DNA of 45,578 nt from Gemmataceae bacterium. GTDB taxonomy: Bacteria; Planctomycetota; Planctomycetia; Gemmatales; Gemmataceae. Each line of letters opens with the position of its first letter. Position 1 is the first letter of the stretch. Of the stretch, positions 17,223-25,955 are shown piece after piece. The stretch lies in the NCBI GenBank assembly GCA_019752375.1, contig JAIEMG010000018.1, positions 1 to 45,578 of the forward strand, written 5' to 3'. A model generated the notes under the pieces. It was not told the DNA's origin and searched no databases. It saw nothing but the letters and a program-made list of their open reading frames with translations. Both the position numbers and the translations under genes were made by a program.

Positions 17223-20167
17223 CGGTGCAGCCGTTGGGAGATTTCGGGCATCAGGCCGTAGGCCAGTGCGAGATACTGGGCCGGGTGAAGGGTGCTTTTG
17301 CCGCTGCCCTCTTCCATCTGCATCCGGCACGTGCTGCATTCCGTCGAGCCGAACAGCACGCGCGGTCGCTTCAGCTCTTCGAGCATCGGGCGGCCGGCTT
17401 CCAGAGAGAGCGCGTAATTCTCGGCCTTGATGCCAAAGGTGCCCGCCATGCCCGAACAGCTAACGTCAATTGTATGCACGCGCAAACCGGGGATCAACGC
17501 GAGCAGCGCCGGCCCCATTGGCGGCTGCCCCAAGGCCTTGAGGTGGCAGGGAACGTGATGGCCGACGGAGAAGTCCACCGTCTTGAAATCGGTGCGCAGC
17601 CGGCCCTGCTGGTGCAGTTGCCAGAGGTAGGCGGTGAACTCCACAGTCCGCTCGGCCACAAGCTTCGTGTCGGGATCGTCCACCAAATCGAGATAGTCGT
17701 GGCGAAGCATGAGCGCTGCGGTGGGCTCGGAGCAGACAATCAGGAACCCTTCACGGGCCAGGTCAGCCAGCAGCCGGAGGTTCCGTTCAGCGGTCTCGCG
17801 AGCCGTCTCGACGTCACCGTATGCCAGCGGCGCCATGCCGCAGCCGCGCTGCCCGGGCGGCACGTAGACCTCGACGCCGTTGTGGTGCAGCACCGCGACA
17901 ACGGCTTCGGCAATCTGCGGGTCGTTGTAGTTGGCAAAGACATCGACGAAATACGCGACACGAGGCCGATTGGCACGCGGCTTACGCGTCCAGCCGCGCC
18001 GTTTCGCACGGCGAAGAAAACTGCGCCCCGCAAAACGAGGCAGCCGTCGCTGTCGCGAGACGCCAAACAGCTTCTCTAACAGCCAGCGTGCCGTCGTGCT
18101 CTCCATGGCCGTGTTGCTGAGCAACGCGAAAACGCTGCCCAGTGCGGCAAACATCTCGACCCTTGCCATCACCCAGTCCGACCGCGTCAGGCCATGCTCC
18201 GCGGTATTGCCTGCTTTCGCTTCAAGCATGAGCTTGGGAATGTTGACGTGGGCGGGGCACTCCAGGCCGCACATCTTGCAGTTCACGCACAGGTCCGCAA
18301 CCTCACGCACCGCATCGGACGACAACAGTTGCTTATCGGTCGCTTCTTCGAGGAGGTAACGCAACAGGTTGGCCTTGGCGCGGGGCGAGGCTGCTTCCGT
18401 GTGCGTGGCGCGAAAGATCGGACACATGCGTTGGGCGGGCGCTTCAGTCCGGCAACTGCCGCAGCCATTGCAATTGAGACACTCCGTTCGCGCTTGCTCA
18501 GGCTGCCAGCGCAAATGGGTCCCGAGTGGTTGGTCGCCGTTTGTCGTCGGTAGCTCAGCCGATTCCGGACCAGGAACTTTCGCTTCGGGACTCTGGATTT
18601 TCCGCAACGGCCACGCGGGCAAGTCTGGGTCGGGCCCGACGATCTTGCCGGGATTGAAGAGGCGGTGGGGATCGAAGATCGCTTTTAACTCGCGGAAGAC
18701 AGGATAGAGGCGGCCGTATTGGCGAGCAACCCACGGCGTCCGCGCCAGCCCGGTACCGTGTTGAGTGCTCACGGTGCCGCCGAGCTTCAGGGCCAGCGAA
18801 TGAATCTCCTCTGCCAACGCCCAAAGTTTGCCCACGTCCTCCGCGCGCTGAAGGTCGAGAAAAGGGCGCGTGTGGACTTGGCCAGTGCCGGCATGAATCA
18901 GGAACGAAGCAATGGTCTCGTGCTGCTGCAGGATTTCCTGAACGCGAAGCAGGTACTCCGAAAGTTCCGCCGGCGGCACGCCCACGTCCTCGACGAAGGC
19001 GATCGGCTGCGTTCCGCCGCGAAGTCCGTAAAGGCTAGGCAGCGCCACTTCGCGCAGCCGCCACAGGCGTTCGATGTCCTCGTCTTCGTGAGCCGACGTC
19101 GCCATGATCGCAAGGCGTTCGGTCCGGAAGAGCTTCGCATGAAGCTCTTCCGCGGATCGCGCGGCATCGGTCGCCGTATCCGACTCGTACTCGACCATCA
19201 GCACGGCTTCGACCGCGGCGGGGATCAAGGCAGCGACATCGGCATCCGCGCTGCGCGCCAGGGTAAGGACGCGCCGGTCGATCAGGTCGCATGCGGCGGG
19301 TTCGCTCGGCAGCGCGCGATGTGCGCCGCGGAGTGCGGCTTCCAGGCTGCTGAAACCGAGCAGCACCAAGGCACGGCCCGCGGGTAACGGCACGGTGCGA
19401 AGCGTTGCCTCCGTGAATAGCCCAAGCGTCCCTTCCGATCCGACCAGGAGGCGTGGCAAGTCGGCGTGCGTGGCGCCAAGCACATCGTTCAGGAGGTAAC
19501 CGCAGCGATTGAATCGGGTGCGGGGCTGAGAGGCGGCAATCAGTTCCGCGTTCGATTCGAGGAGTGCAATCGTCGCTCCGACAATCTCCCGTGCGCGGCT
19601 GGGTTCGCCGTCAGGAGCGGAGCGCGACTCGCGGCCAAAGGCCGCTGCCTCGCCGTTGTCCAGCACGACGCGAAGTGCGGACACGTGATCTCGTGTGTAG
19701 CCGTGCCGCAGAAGACGCGACCCCGACGCGTTCGTGGCCAGCATGCCGCCGATGGTGCACTGCGCAGCGCTCGCCGGGTCCGGCGCGAAACGCCGGCCGA
19801 TCCTGGCCAGCTCCGCATTCAAGGCACGCAAAACAACGCCGGGCTGCACGCGTACCGTGTCGCCGCCGACTTCAAGGATGGAGCGAAAATGGCGACTGAG
19901 ATCGACGACCAGACCGCCTCCAAGCGCTTCGCCCGCGACGCCGCTGCCGGCGCCTCGCGGCACCAGGGCGATCTGATGCTCGGCGGCATAACGCACCAGC
20001 GCCTGAACGTCTTCCTCGTCCCGGGGCACCACGATGCCTCGTGGCTGGACTTGAAAGATGCTGGCGTCGGTGCTGTAGATCGCCCGAGAAAGGTCGTCGA
20101 AGAGCAACTCTCCGCGCAGGAGGCCCTTCAGATCGTCGGCCAGGCGTTCGATTTGTGGTTGGTCCAT
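17219..20167 (-). CDS. FAD-linked oxidase fused to Fe-S and CCG domains (GlcD-GlpC-like, YdiJ type)
   Basis: A protein of 982 residues. Residues about 35-260 are an FAD-binding_4 domain (RGAGSGVAGEALGGGLVVD, TIGGMLATNASGSR). Residues 260-520 are the FAD-oxidase C domain (LIHAGTGQVHTRPFLDL, TQHGTGLARTPW). Two ferredoxin motifs follow near 561 (CLNCNGCGSC) and 623 (CVNCKMCGLEC). The C-terminal half is a GlpC/heterodisulfide-reductase-like cysteine-rich region (PCHLKALG, SCSGMAGTFG, STECSTCRMQ). The first CCG motif reads QRGCGMAPL, missing one cysteine. Such fusions oxidise 2-hydroxy acids such as D-2-hydroxyglutarate or D-lactate and pass electrons to a membrane acceptor; the substrate here is not known. 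It sits in a pterin/molybdopterin operon. Confidence 0.93.
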   Translation of the reverse strand: MDQPQIERLADDLKGLLRGELLFDDLSRAIYSTDASIFQVQPRGIVVPRDEEDVQALVRYAAEHQIALVPRGAGSGVAGEALGGGLVVDLSRHFRSILEVGGDTVRVQPGVVLRALNAELARIGRRFAPDPASAAQCTIGGMLATNASGSRLLRHGYTRDHVSALRVVLDNGEAAAFGRESRSAPDGEPSRAREIVGATIALLESNAELIAASQPRTRFNRCGYLLNDVLGATHADLPRLLVGSEGTLGLFTEATLRTVPLPAGRALVLLGFSSLEAALRGAHRALPSEPAACDLIDRRVLTLARSADADVAALIPAAVEAVLMVEYESDTATDAARSAEELHAKLFRTERLAIMATSAHEDEDIERLWRLREVALPSLYGLRGGTQPIAFVEDVGVPPAELSEYLLRVQEILQQHETIASFLIHAGTGQVHTRPFLDLQRAEDVGKLWALAEEIHSLALKLGGTVSTQHGTGLARTPWVARQYGRLYPVFRELKAIFDPHRLFNPGKIVGPDPDLPAWPLRKIQSPEAKVPGPESAELPTTNGDQPLGTHLRWQPEQARTECLNCNGCGSCRTEAPAQRMCPIFRATHTEAASPRAKANLLRYLLEEATDKQLLSSDAVREVADLCVNCKMCGLECPAHVNIPKLMLEAKAGNTAEHGLTRSDWVMARVEMFAALGSVFALLSNTAMESTTARWLLEKLFGVSRQRRLPRFAGRSFLRRAKRRGWTRKPRANRPRVAYFVDVFANYNDPQIAEAVVAVLHHNGVEVYVPPGQRGCGMAPLAYGDVETARETAERNLRLLADLAREGFLIVCSEPTAALMLRHDYLDLVDDPDTKLVAERTVEFTAYLWQLHQQGRLRTDFKTVDFSVGHHVPCHLKALGQPPMGPALLALIPGLRVHTIDVSCSGMAGTFGIKAENYALSLEAGRPMLEELKRPRVLFGSTECSTCRMQMEEGSGKSTLHPAQYLALAYGLMPEISQRLHR

Positions 20168-20205
20168 GGCCCGTCGTCCGCTGTCCGTGGCACCCCGACA
20201 GCGGA

Positions 20206-20667
20206 CTATTTCTGCTTCAGTTCTTCGCGTCGCAGACGTTCTTGCCGATATCGCTCGCCCACGACCAGTTCATACGGCTTATATCCATCGTAGGTCGACA
20301 GGCCGCGATAGTGGGCGCCGCAGCGATAGCAAACGACTGCGTCGCCGACCCACAAGTAGAGCAAACCGTCGAACGCGGCCGAACCGATCAGCACCACCCA
20401 CGCCCACCATTGCTGGTAAAGCGCATTCAGCAGGACGAAGCCCAGGCAGGCCACCGCCAGGATCGTCAGCCCCAGCCAGTGGGGAAAATCCTTCTTCTTG
20501 TACAGCTCGGCGTTGCCGCAGACCGCACAGTGCGACACGGGGTCGCCCGCCGGGACGGCGAGTTCCAGTCGGTGGTCGCACCTTGGACACTGCCACGACG
20601 GCGCGGTGGGTGCGCGATCCAGCGACGTGGGACACTGGCAGACAGGACAGGCAAAAAGGATTTTCAC
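20206..20667 (-). CDS. Zinc-ribbon membrane protein of unknown function
   Basis: A protein of 153 residues, not recognised. It starts with a zinc-ribbon-like pair, CPVCQCPTSLD and WQCPRCDHRLEL, then HCAVCGNAELYKKKDFPHW. Two hydrophobic helices lie at about residues 69-107. After them comes another CYRCGAHYRGL and a charged C-terminal helix (RYRQERLRREELKQK). It is 10 bases after the membrane protein at 20678 and 38 bases before the large oxidoreductase. Similar small proteins with CPxC ribbons near redox enzymes are common in planctomycetes, but the role is unknown. Confidence 0.75.
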   Translation of the reverse strand: MKILFACPVCQCPTSLDRAPTAPSWQCPRCDHRLELAVPAGDPVSHCAVCGNAELYKKKDFPHWLGLTILAVACLGFVLLNALYQQWWAWVVLIGSAAFDGLLYLWVGDAVVCYRCGAHYRGLSTYDGYKPYELVVGERYRQERLRREELKQK

Positions 20668-20677
20668 GGGGCCTTGT

Positions 20678-21448
20678 CTAGAGGAGAAAGCCGCCCTGTT
20701 GGAGCAGCTGACCGGTCAATTCACCCAGGAAACAGAAGACCACGACGACGTAGAGGATCCCAGTGGCCGATTGCGTCGAGCGGATCCGGGCCGATTGCCA
20801 CGCCATCCACCCGAGGATCAACGGCAGGACGAATCCCAGTCCCCAGCGCAACGGCAACCATAACACGGCGTCACTGTCTAGAGTAAGGGACGCACGCCCG
20901 GCAGTCCAGGACCACAGGACCACGCCTGCCACGATCATGCGCAGCAGCACCGCGGCGAACAGGCCGGCGAGCAGCCGCAGCAACGGGGTGATCGACATGG
21001 CGGGCGCTACCAGGTACGAGTGGCCCATCAACATCGCGGACGTGGCGGTGCCCAGGAGTGCCGCGGAAGTCCCATCTTCCACCAGTCGCCAGATGACCGA
21101 AGGCTGACCGGCAAGCCGCGCATGATCCGAAACGATGGGCTCGCGCGCCAGCAGAGCCAGGGCGAAGCCAGGCAACAGAACATTGAGCGCGATCATCGTG
21201 CGACCCAGAGGAGCGCCCTCGAGCGACCAGACGAACGAACCGGCAAATGCAACCACCGCACCGAGAAGCAAAGCAGTCCAAAGCAGCGAATCCGCGGTCC
21301 CGGAGACAAAGACCAGGGCCGTCACCATGAGACCGAGGATAATGAGGAACTGCACACGATAGAAACGGGGCATCACCTGAGCGGGAGACAGCAACAGCAA
21401 TGAGGCGGCCAGTCCACAGGCTAACCGAAGGCAGAAAATTGGAAGCAT
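20678..21448 (-). CDS. Polytopic membrane protein of unknown function
   Basis: A protein of 256 residues with about seven to eight hydrophobic helices, beginning MLPIFCLRLACGLAASLLLL and including LIILGLMVTALVFVSGTA and LLGAVVAFAGSFVWSL. A central HARLAGQPSVIWRLVEDGTS loop separates two bundles. The spacing is tight on both sides: four bases after folE and 10 before the zinc-ribbon gene. The pairing of a multi-span protein with a ribbon protein ahead of an FAD/Fe-S oxidoreductase suggests a membrane electron acceptor or anchor, but no quinone or heme motif is obvious. Confidence 0.75.
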   Translation of the reverse strand: MLPIFCLRLACGLAASLLLLSPAQVMPRFYRVQFLIILGLMVTALVFVSGTADSLLWTALLLGAVVAFAGSFVWSLEGAPLGRTMIALNVLLPGFALALLAREPIVSDHARLAGQPSVIWRLVEDGTSAALLGTATSAMLMGHSYLVAPAMSITPLLRLLAGLFAAVLLRMIVAGVVLWSWTAGRASLTLDSDAVLWLPLRWGLGFVLPLILGWMAWQSARIRSTQSATGILYVVVVFCFLGELTGQLLQQGGFLL

Positions 21449-21452
21449 GGAG

Positions 21453-22070
21453 TTACCGCGACCCGTAGATCAGGGCCATCAGCTCGGCGCGGCTCGACTG
21501 GTTGGTCTGGAAGGAGCCGCGCATGGCGCTCGTGGTGCAGAGACTGTTCGCCTTGCGGATGCCGCGAATGGTCATGCAGGTATGCGTGGCTTCCAGGATG
21601 ACGCCGACGCCGCGTGCATCCAGCTCGTCCATGAGGGAGTCGGCCAGCTCCTCGGTCATGCGTTCCTGCACCTGGGGACGGCGCGACAGCACCTCGACGA
21701 CGCGGGCCAGCTTGCTCAGGCCGACGATCTTTCCATTGGGCAGGTAGGCGATGTGCGCTTTACCCATGAACGGAAGCAAGTGGTGCTCGCACATGCTGTC
21801 GAAACCGATGTCCTTGACCAGGACCATCTCGTCGTATTTCTGGGTGAACGTCTTCTTGAGGTAGATGCGCGGGTCCTTGTGGACGCCGGCGAACAGCTCG
21901 GCATACATCCGGCCCACGCGCGCGGGGGTTTCGCGCAGGCCCTCGCGATCGGGGTCCTCGCCGACGGCCAGCAGAATTTCCCGTACCGCCGCCTGGATTC
22001 GCTGCTCGTCAACGGCAGGCGCCCCGTTGTCCTTGGCGGCACGGCGCGATCGAGTCATGGGGTCGCTCAT
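21453..22070 (-). CDS. folE: GTP cyclohydrolase I
   Basis: A protein of 205 residues that converts GTP to 7,8-dihydroneopterin triphosphate for folate or queuosine. The landmarks are the zinc ligands in MCEHHLLPFMGKAHIAYLP and CTTSAMRGSF, the GLSKLARVVEVLSRRPQVQE helix, and EATHTCMTIRGIRK. The N-terminal 15-20 residues are variable and basic; MTRSRR four residues in is an alternative start. It is the first gene of the nine-gene operon, so the operon holds two enzymes that open the GTP ring in different ways (FolE and MoaA). Confidence 0.97.
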   Translation of the reverse strand: MSDPMTRSRRAAKDNGAPAVDEQRIQAAVREILLAVGEDPDREGLRETPARVGRMYAELFAGVHKDPRIYLKKTFTQKYDEMVLVKDIGFDSMCEHHLLPFMGKAHIAYLPNGKIVGLSKLARVVEVLSRRPQVQERMTEELADSLMDELDARGVGVILEATHTCMTIRGIRKANSLCTTSAMRGSFQTNQSSRAELMALIYGSR

Positions 22071-22171
22071 GGAGTCCTGCTGTTCAAACGCAGGCCTGCG
22101 AAAGGATCAAGCCCGCCGAAGTTATAGAGTGGCCACTGGCGAGAGTCAAGAACCGCGACACCGGCCAGCGT

Positions 22172-22762
22172 TCAACCATCGGGATCGGCGAGTAGTTCTT
22201 GCAATCGTGCGGCGAGCTCGGCGGGAAGTCGCTGGCACCAGCTGGCGTCAATGAGGCCCACGCCAATGATGTCGAGCAAGTGGACCTGATCCTTGCGACG
22301 ATAGGAAGTCAACTTCATACGCACAAGCGCTTCCAAGGTCAGAACGCGTCCAACGGGCGTCGTTTCGGATTCGCTCACGTCAGGTGCTGGCAGCACGTAT
22401 TCCGCGCGCACCTTTTCGCCCGCATAGACCACATGGACGGCATCGCGTGCCTTGGCTTGGGGGCCGTCCAAGAACATATCCATCCCTGCGACATGGCGCC
22501 AGACGAATCCGGCCGGCGCTAGTGCCGCTGTCACGGCGTCAAGATCGGTCCGCCGGATGAGCACGTCGACATCCTGGGTGTTGCGCACGGCACCTTCGTC
22601 AATGCGCGAGACCTGGGCAGCCACGGCATTGCCACCAACTACGGCGTAAGCAATGCCGGCCTTGTCCAGGGCAGCGGTAGCCCGCAACATGCGCTCGCGA
22701 ACTCTTTCCACTGCCCGGATCATCCGTTCCCAGGAAACCTCGCCAATGGGTGACTGCGCCAT
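22172..22762 (-). CDS. Nucleotidyltransferase-fold protein
   Basis: A protein of 196 residues with a minimal nucleotidyltransferase core: IAYAVVGGNAVAAQV (glycine-rich loop) followed by NTQDVDVLIRR, with the D-x-D that binds metal. The middle contains the VHVVYAGEKVRAEYVLP strand and the C-terminal LEALVRMKLTSYRRKDQVH helix seen in MNT/AbiEii-like and DUF6036-like proteins. No recognisable HEPN or abortive-infection partner is adjacent, so substrate and role are open. Start 22762 is used because it leaves 51 bases to the divergent sulfatase-like gene; the longer frame runs into that gene. Confidence 0.8.
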   Translation of the reverse strand: MAQSPIGEVSWERMIRAVERVRERMLRATAALDKAGIAYAVVGGNAVAAQVSRIDEGAVRNTQDVDVLIRRTDLDAVTAALAPAGFVWRHVAGMDMFLDGPQAKARDAVHVVYAGEKVRAEYVLPAPDVSESETTPVGRVLTLEALVRMKLTSYRRKDQVHLLDIIGVGLIDASWCQRLPAELAARLQELLADPDG

Positions 22763-22813
22763 GCGTTCATTGTATCGCGCCCGCCGCCACAGTGATGCAT
22801 ACAATCGAAGTCT

Positions 22814-24148
22814 ATGAAGGTCCTCGTCGTCATCGCACGCGGTTTGCAATCCAGCTACGTCGGCTGCTACGGCAACGAATGGCTGGCGACGCCCACCCTC
22901 GATCGCCTGGCCGCCGAGGGCATCGTTTTCGATCAGCACCTGGCCGACCATCCCGACACCGCCGGCGCCCGCCGCAGCTGGCGCGCGGGTATCCATTGCC
23001 TCCCGGCCCTTCCCGCAGTTCCGTTAGCGAAAGAATCGGCGCATGACCTCGTGAAGTTGCTGCGCGCCGAGAAAGTCTCGACAACCTTGATCGTCGACGG
23101 CACGCATCCCCTGCCGGCCGATTTTCTCGCGGACTGGGAGCAGGTCAAACGCGTCAAGTCCACAGACGCCACGCCGCTGGAACACGCGATGGAAACGACC
23201 CAGGCCGTGTTGAAACGCCTGGCCAAGCGCGACTCGTGGCTTGTCTGGGTTGAACTGGCGACACTGCTGCCTCCGTGGCAGGTCCCGCCGAGCTTTCAGG
23301 AACGCTATTTCGCCGAGGACGAGGAGGGCGAAGTAGAGGAAGATGAGACGGACGGCGAAGACGACGAGGATATGGACGACGTTGAGGACGATGAAGCCGA
23401 GATTGACGAGGAAGGCGACGAGACCGATGAGCGCACGTTGACTCCGCTGATCGACCCGGCGCCAGGATTCGTGGAGCCGGCCGCCGACGTCACTCTGGCC
23501 CGACTTCAGCGCTCGTACGCGGGAGCGGTCGCCTTCTTCGATGCCGGCCTGGAATTGTTGCTGGAAGATCTACGCAAACGCGGCCGGTTGGACGACATGA
23601 CGGTCATCGTCACGTCGGATCGAGGATTTCCGTTGGGCGAGCACGGCGTGGTCGGCGATTTCCGGCCCTGGTTGCACGATGAACTGATCCATGCCCCGCT
23701 GATCGTCCGGCTGCCGGGCGCCGCTCATGCGGGACAACGTGTCGGCTCACTGACGCAGGCTCTCGACCTGATGCCGACGCTGCTGGCCGCGTTCGACGTG
23801 CCGATACCTCCAGACATTCACGGGCACGACCTGGCACCGCTCGTCCGCGGCGAGGTCGAGCACGTCCGCGATTATGCATGTTCGGGACTGAGCATCGGCG
23901 AGCGCATCGAGTGGGCATTGCGAACGCCGGAATGGAGCTTCCTGTTGCCCATATTGCAGGCCGTGGAAGATGTGCCCCGCGTGCCGCAACTTTTTGTGAA
24001 GCCGGACGACTGTCGCGAAGTGAACAACCTGTTGCAGCACAACCAGGACCTTGCGGAGCATCTGGAACGTGTCTTGCGTGGGTTCGTCGCTGCGTCACAG
24101 GTTCCTGGCCGTCTGAACCCGCCGCCGCTGAAACGCCTGGATGGCTGA
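22814..24148 (+). CDS. Sulfatase-fold protein lacking catalytic residues, with acidic insert
   Basis: A protein of 444 residues that follows the sulfatase/alkaline-phosphatase fold: QSSYVGCYGNEWLATPTLDR, DDMTVIVTSDRGFPLGEHG, APLIVRLPG and QALDLMPTLLAAFDVP. Key positions are replaced. The N-terminal metal aspartate pair is A-R (VVIARGL). The C/S-x-P-S-R nucleophile motif reads TAGAR at 49-53. The D-H pair of the distal metal site is D-R (TSDRG). Residues 168-207 are an insert with about 29 Asp/Glu of 41. No signal peptide is present although most sulfatases are exported. It is probably a non-catalytic, cytoplasmic binding protein; homologs could show whether the changes are conserved. Confidence 0.8.
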   Translation: MKVLVVIARGLQSSYVGCYGNEWLATPTLDRLAAEGIVFDQHLADHPDTAGARRSWRAGIHCLPALPAVPLAKESAHDLVKLLRAEKVSTTLIVDGTHPLPADFLADWEQVKRVKSTDATPLEHAMETTQAVLKRLAKRDSWLVWVELATLLPPWQVPPSFQERYFAEDEEGEVEEDETDGEDDEDMDDVEDDEAEIDEEGDETDERTLTPLIDPAPGFVEPAADVTLARLQRSYAGAVAFFDAGLELLLEDLRKRGRLDDMTVIVTSDRGFPLGEHGVVGDFRPWLHDELIHAPLIVRLPGAAHAGQRVGSLTQALDLMPTLLAAFDVPIPPDIHGHDLAPLVRGEVEHVRDYACSGLSIGERIEWALRTPEWSFLLPILQAVEDVPRVPQLFVKPDDCREVNNLLQHNQDLAEHLERVLRGFVAASQVPGRLNPPPLKRLDG

Positions 24149-24167
24149 GAACGCCTCGCGCGCAAAG

Positions 24168-24204
24168 CGAGCCGCGTGTCACAGTGATTGCGACACGCGG
24201 CTCG
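24168..24204. terminator. Bidirectional hairpin terminator candidate
   Basis: CGAGCCGCGTGTC (24168-24180) and GACACGCGGCTCG (24192-24204) form a perfect 13-bp stem with an 11-base loop. It sits between convergent stops at 24148 and 24211. There is no long T tract on either strand, so intrinsic termination is plausible but not certain. Confidence 0.6.
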
Positions 24205-24210
24205 TGTTGA

Positions 24211-25869
24211 TTACTTCTTCGCTCGTTCGAGCGTCCAGACCTGAACCTTTTGTGCCTGCAGATCGCCGCAGCGCGTGACCATGGTCGTGCCGTCGGCGGA
24301 GAACCGGACGCCGATGCAATGGTCGAGGTTCGCCAGTTCTTGACCGCTGGCCACGTCCCAGAGCTTGAGCTTCTGGGCGTCGCCATCGATGCCGACCGTG
24401 GCGAGCACGTCATCCGAGACGAAGACCATATGCTGCGCCTGGACCTTGATGGTCAGCCGCTTGGCGCGTTTCTGCATGTCCCAGAGAACGACTTCGGTGC
24501 CGGCATTGGACTTGATCCCGAAGCCACCCATGCCGCCGAACGGGTTGCCGCCGCCGATGCCGCCAAGACCGGGCTGCTCGGCCGGATTGGCCGGCGGTGC
24601 CACGGGCTTCCCACCAGGGGCCGGCGCGGCCTTGCCACCGAGGCCAGGAACCGCCGGTCCGCCGAAACCGCCAACCGGAGGCTGGACGCCGCCCGGTGCT
24701 GGCAAGCCCTGAAATCCGCCGGCTACAGACTTGATGACGTTGGTCGCAAGCGCCATGCCGTTGGGCGAACCACAGTAATCGATCTGCGTCAGGGTCTTGT
24801 CCGCTACTTTTTCGTTGATCAGCGTTTCGATCAGCTTGCCGGTGGCCGGGTCATAGAGGTTGAGCAGCGAGCCGGCCTTGCCCTGGACCGCGACGGCCAG
24901 TACGGTCATGCCCGTGTCGCCGATCGACTCCTTCGGAAGCGTCAGGAACTGGACCGGCTCGATCGGGTCGGGAGCGAATGTGAAGATCGATCCGGCCTGA
25001 ACGCGGTTGCCTTCGAGATTGATCGAGCGCGCTTCCTTCTTCTTTTCCACGTCGTAGAGCGAGAGCTTGGTCGAGTCCTTCGTGGTCAGTTGCACGGCCA
25101 GGAACTTGTTGTCCGGGCTCCAGACCGGGTAGCTCGCACCGCCCTTGTCCTTGGCCAGGGGCTGATAGCGGGCGACGAACTTGGCCGTGTCCACTTCCCA
25201 GATCTCGACGAACTGCATGCTCATGCCGCCAACCCCGAAACCGCCGCCGCCAAGGCCGCCCATCGGCCCCGCACCCGCCTTGCCGGTCTTCGGCAACCCG
25301 GTGACGACTTTGCCCGCGTTGCCGAACTTGCCTTCGGGACCGCCGTTGACCGCGACCAGCTTGCTATCCGGTGAGAATCGCTCGCCAAGGGCGCCATCCA
25401 CGACGAACAGCTGCTTGGGCTTCTCCGGCTTGGACACATCCCACATCTGCGGCATCGGCATCATGAAGAGCAAGGGCGAAGGTGCCGCCATGTTGACGTT
25501 CGCCGACTTCAGATACTGTTCCTGGAACGTCTGACTGACGGCCAAGGACTTGCCATTGTTGGTGAAGCGATTGACTTCGCCGCCGGGGATGACCGCCAGT
25601 TCCTTGCCCGTCGCGGCATCCAGGATCCGGGTGCGATGATAGACGCCTCCGAACTGGTTATTGCCCGCTTTCTTCTCGAACTTCTCCATCACCGTCACCG
25701 CCACGATCTTGCCGTCGGGCGAGGGAACGCCAAACTTGGCCGCGTCGACCTCGAAAGCCTTCACGAGCTTGATCGGCTCCGCCTTCTCCTTGTCCGCCGC
25801 GCTGGCCGCGAAGGTCAGGCCGGCAGCCAGTAGCGTGACGGAGAACAGCTTGATTCGCAAACAGGTCAT
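24211..25869 (-). CDS. Exported WD40/beta-propeller-like protein with Gly-rich linkers
   Basis: A protein of 552 residues with a signal peptide (FSVTLLAAGLTFAASA). Repeated propeller-like strands appear as VPSPDGKIVAVTV, GERFSPDSKLVAVNGG, WSPDNKFLAVQL and IGVRFSADGTTMVTRCGD. Two low-complexity glycine/proline-rich stretches interrupt the blades, around residues 215-240 (GMGGLGGGGFGVGG) and 420-480. GAGG lies about a dozen bases before ATG 25869. It follows the sigma-WD40 gene by 86 bases on the same strand and shares its propeller phrases, so it is probably co-transcribed and related by duplication. Its ligand is unknown. Confidence 0.82.
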   Translation of the reverse strand: MTCLRIKLFSVTLLAAGLTFAASAADKEKAEPIKLVKAFEVDAAKFGVPSPDGKIVAVTVMEKFEKKAGNNQFGGVYHRTRILDAATGKELAVIPGGEVNRFTNNGKSLAVSQTFQEQYLKSANVNMAAPSPLLFMMPMPQMWDVSKPEKPKQLFVVDGALGERFSPDSKLVAVNGGPEGKFGNAGKVVTGLPKTGKAGAGPMGGLGGGGFGVGGMSMQFVEIWEVDTAKFVARYQPLAKDKGGASYPVWSPDNKFLAVQLTTKDSTKLSLYDVEKKKEARSINLEGNRVQAGSIFTFAPDPIEPVQFLTLPKESIGDTGMTVLAVAVQGKAGSLLNLYDPATGKLIETLINEKVADKTLTQIDYCGSPNGMALATNVIKSVAGGFQGLPAPGGVQPPVGGFGGPAVPGLGGKAAPAPGGKPVAPPANPAEQPGLGGIGGGNPFGGMGGFGIKSNAGTEVVLWDMQKRAKRLTIKVQAQHMVFVSDDVLATVGIDGDAQKLKLWDVASGQELANLDHCIGVRFSADGTTMVTRCGDLQAQKVQVWTLERAKK

Positions 25870-25955
25870 GGTGTCAATTCTCCTCGAATGAAGACTGCGG
25901 CCGTCCGGAGGACGAGGGGATGCCGCGAGCCATGGTCGTCGACATTGGGTGCAGC

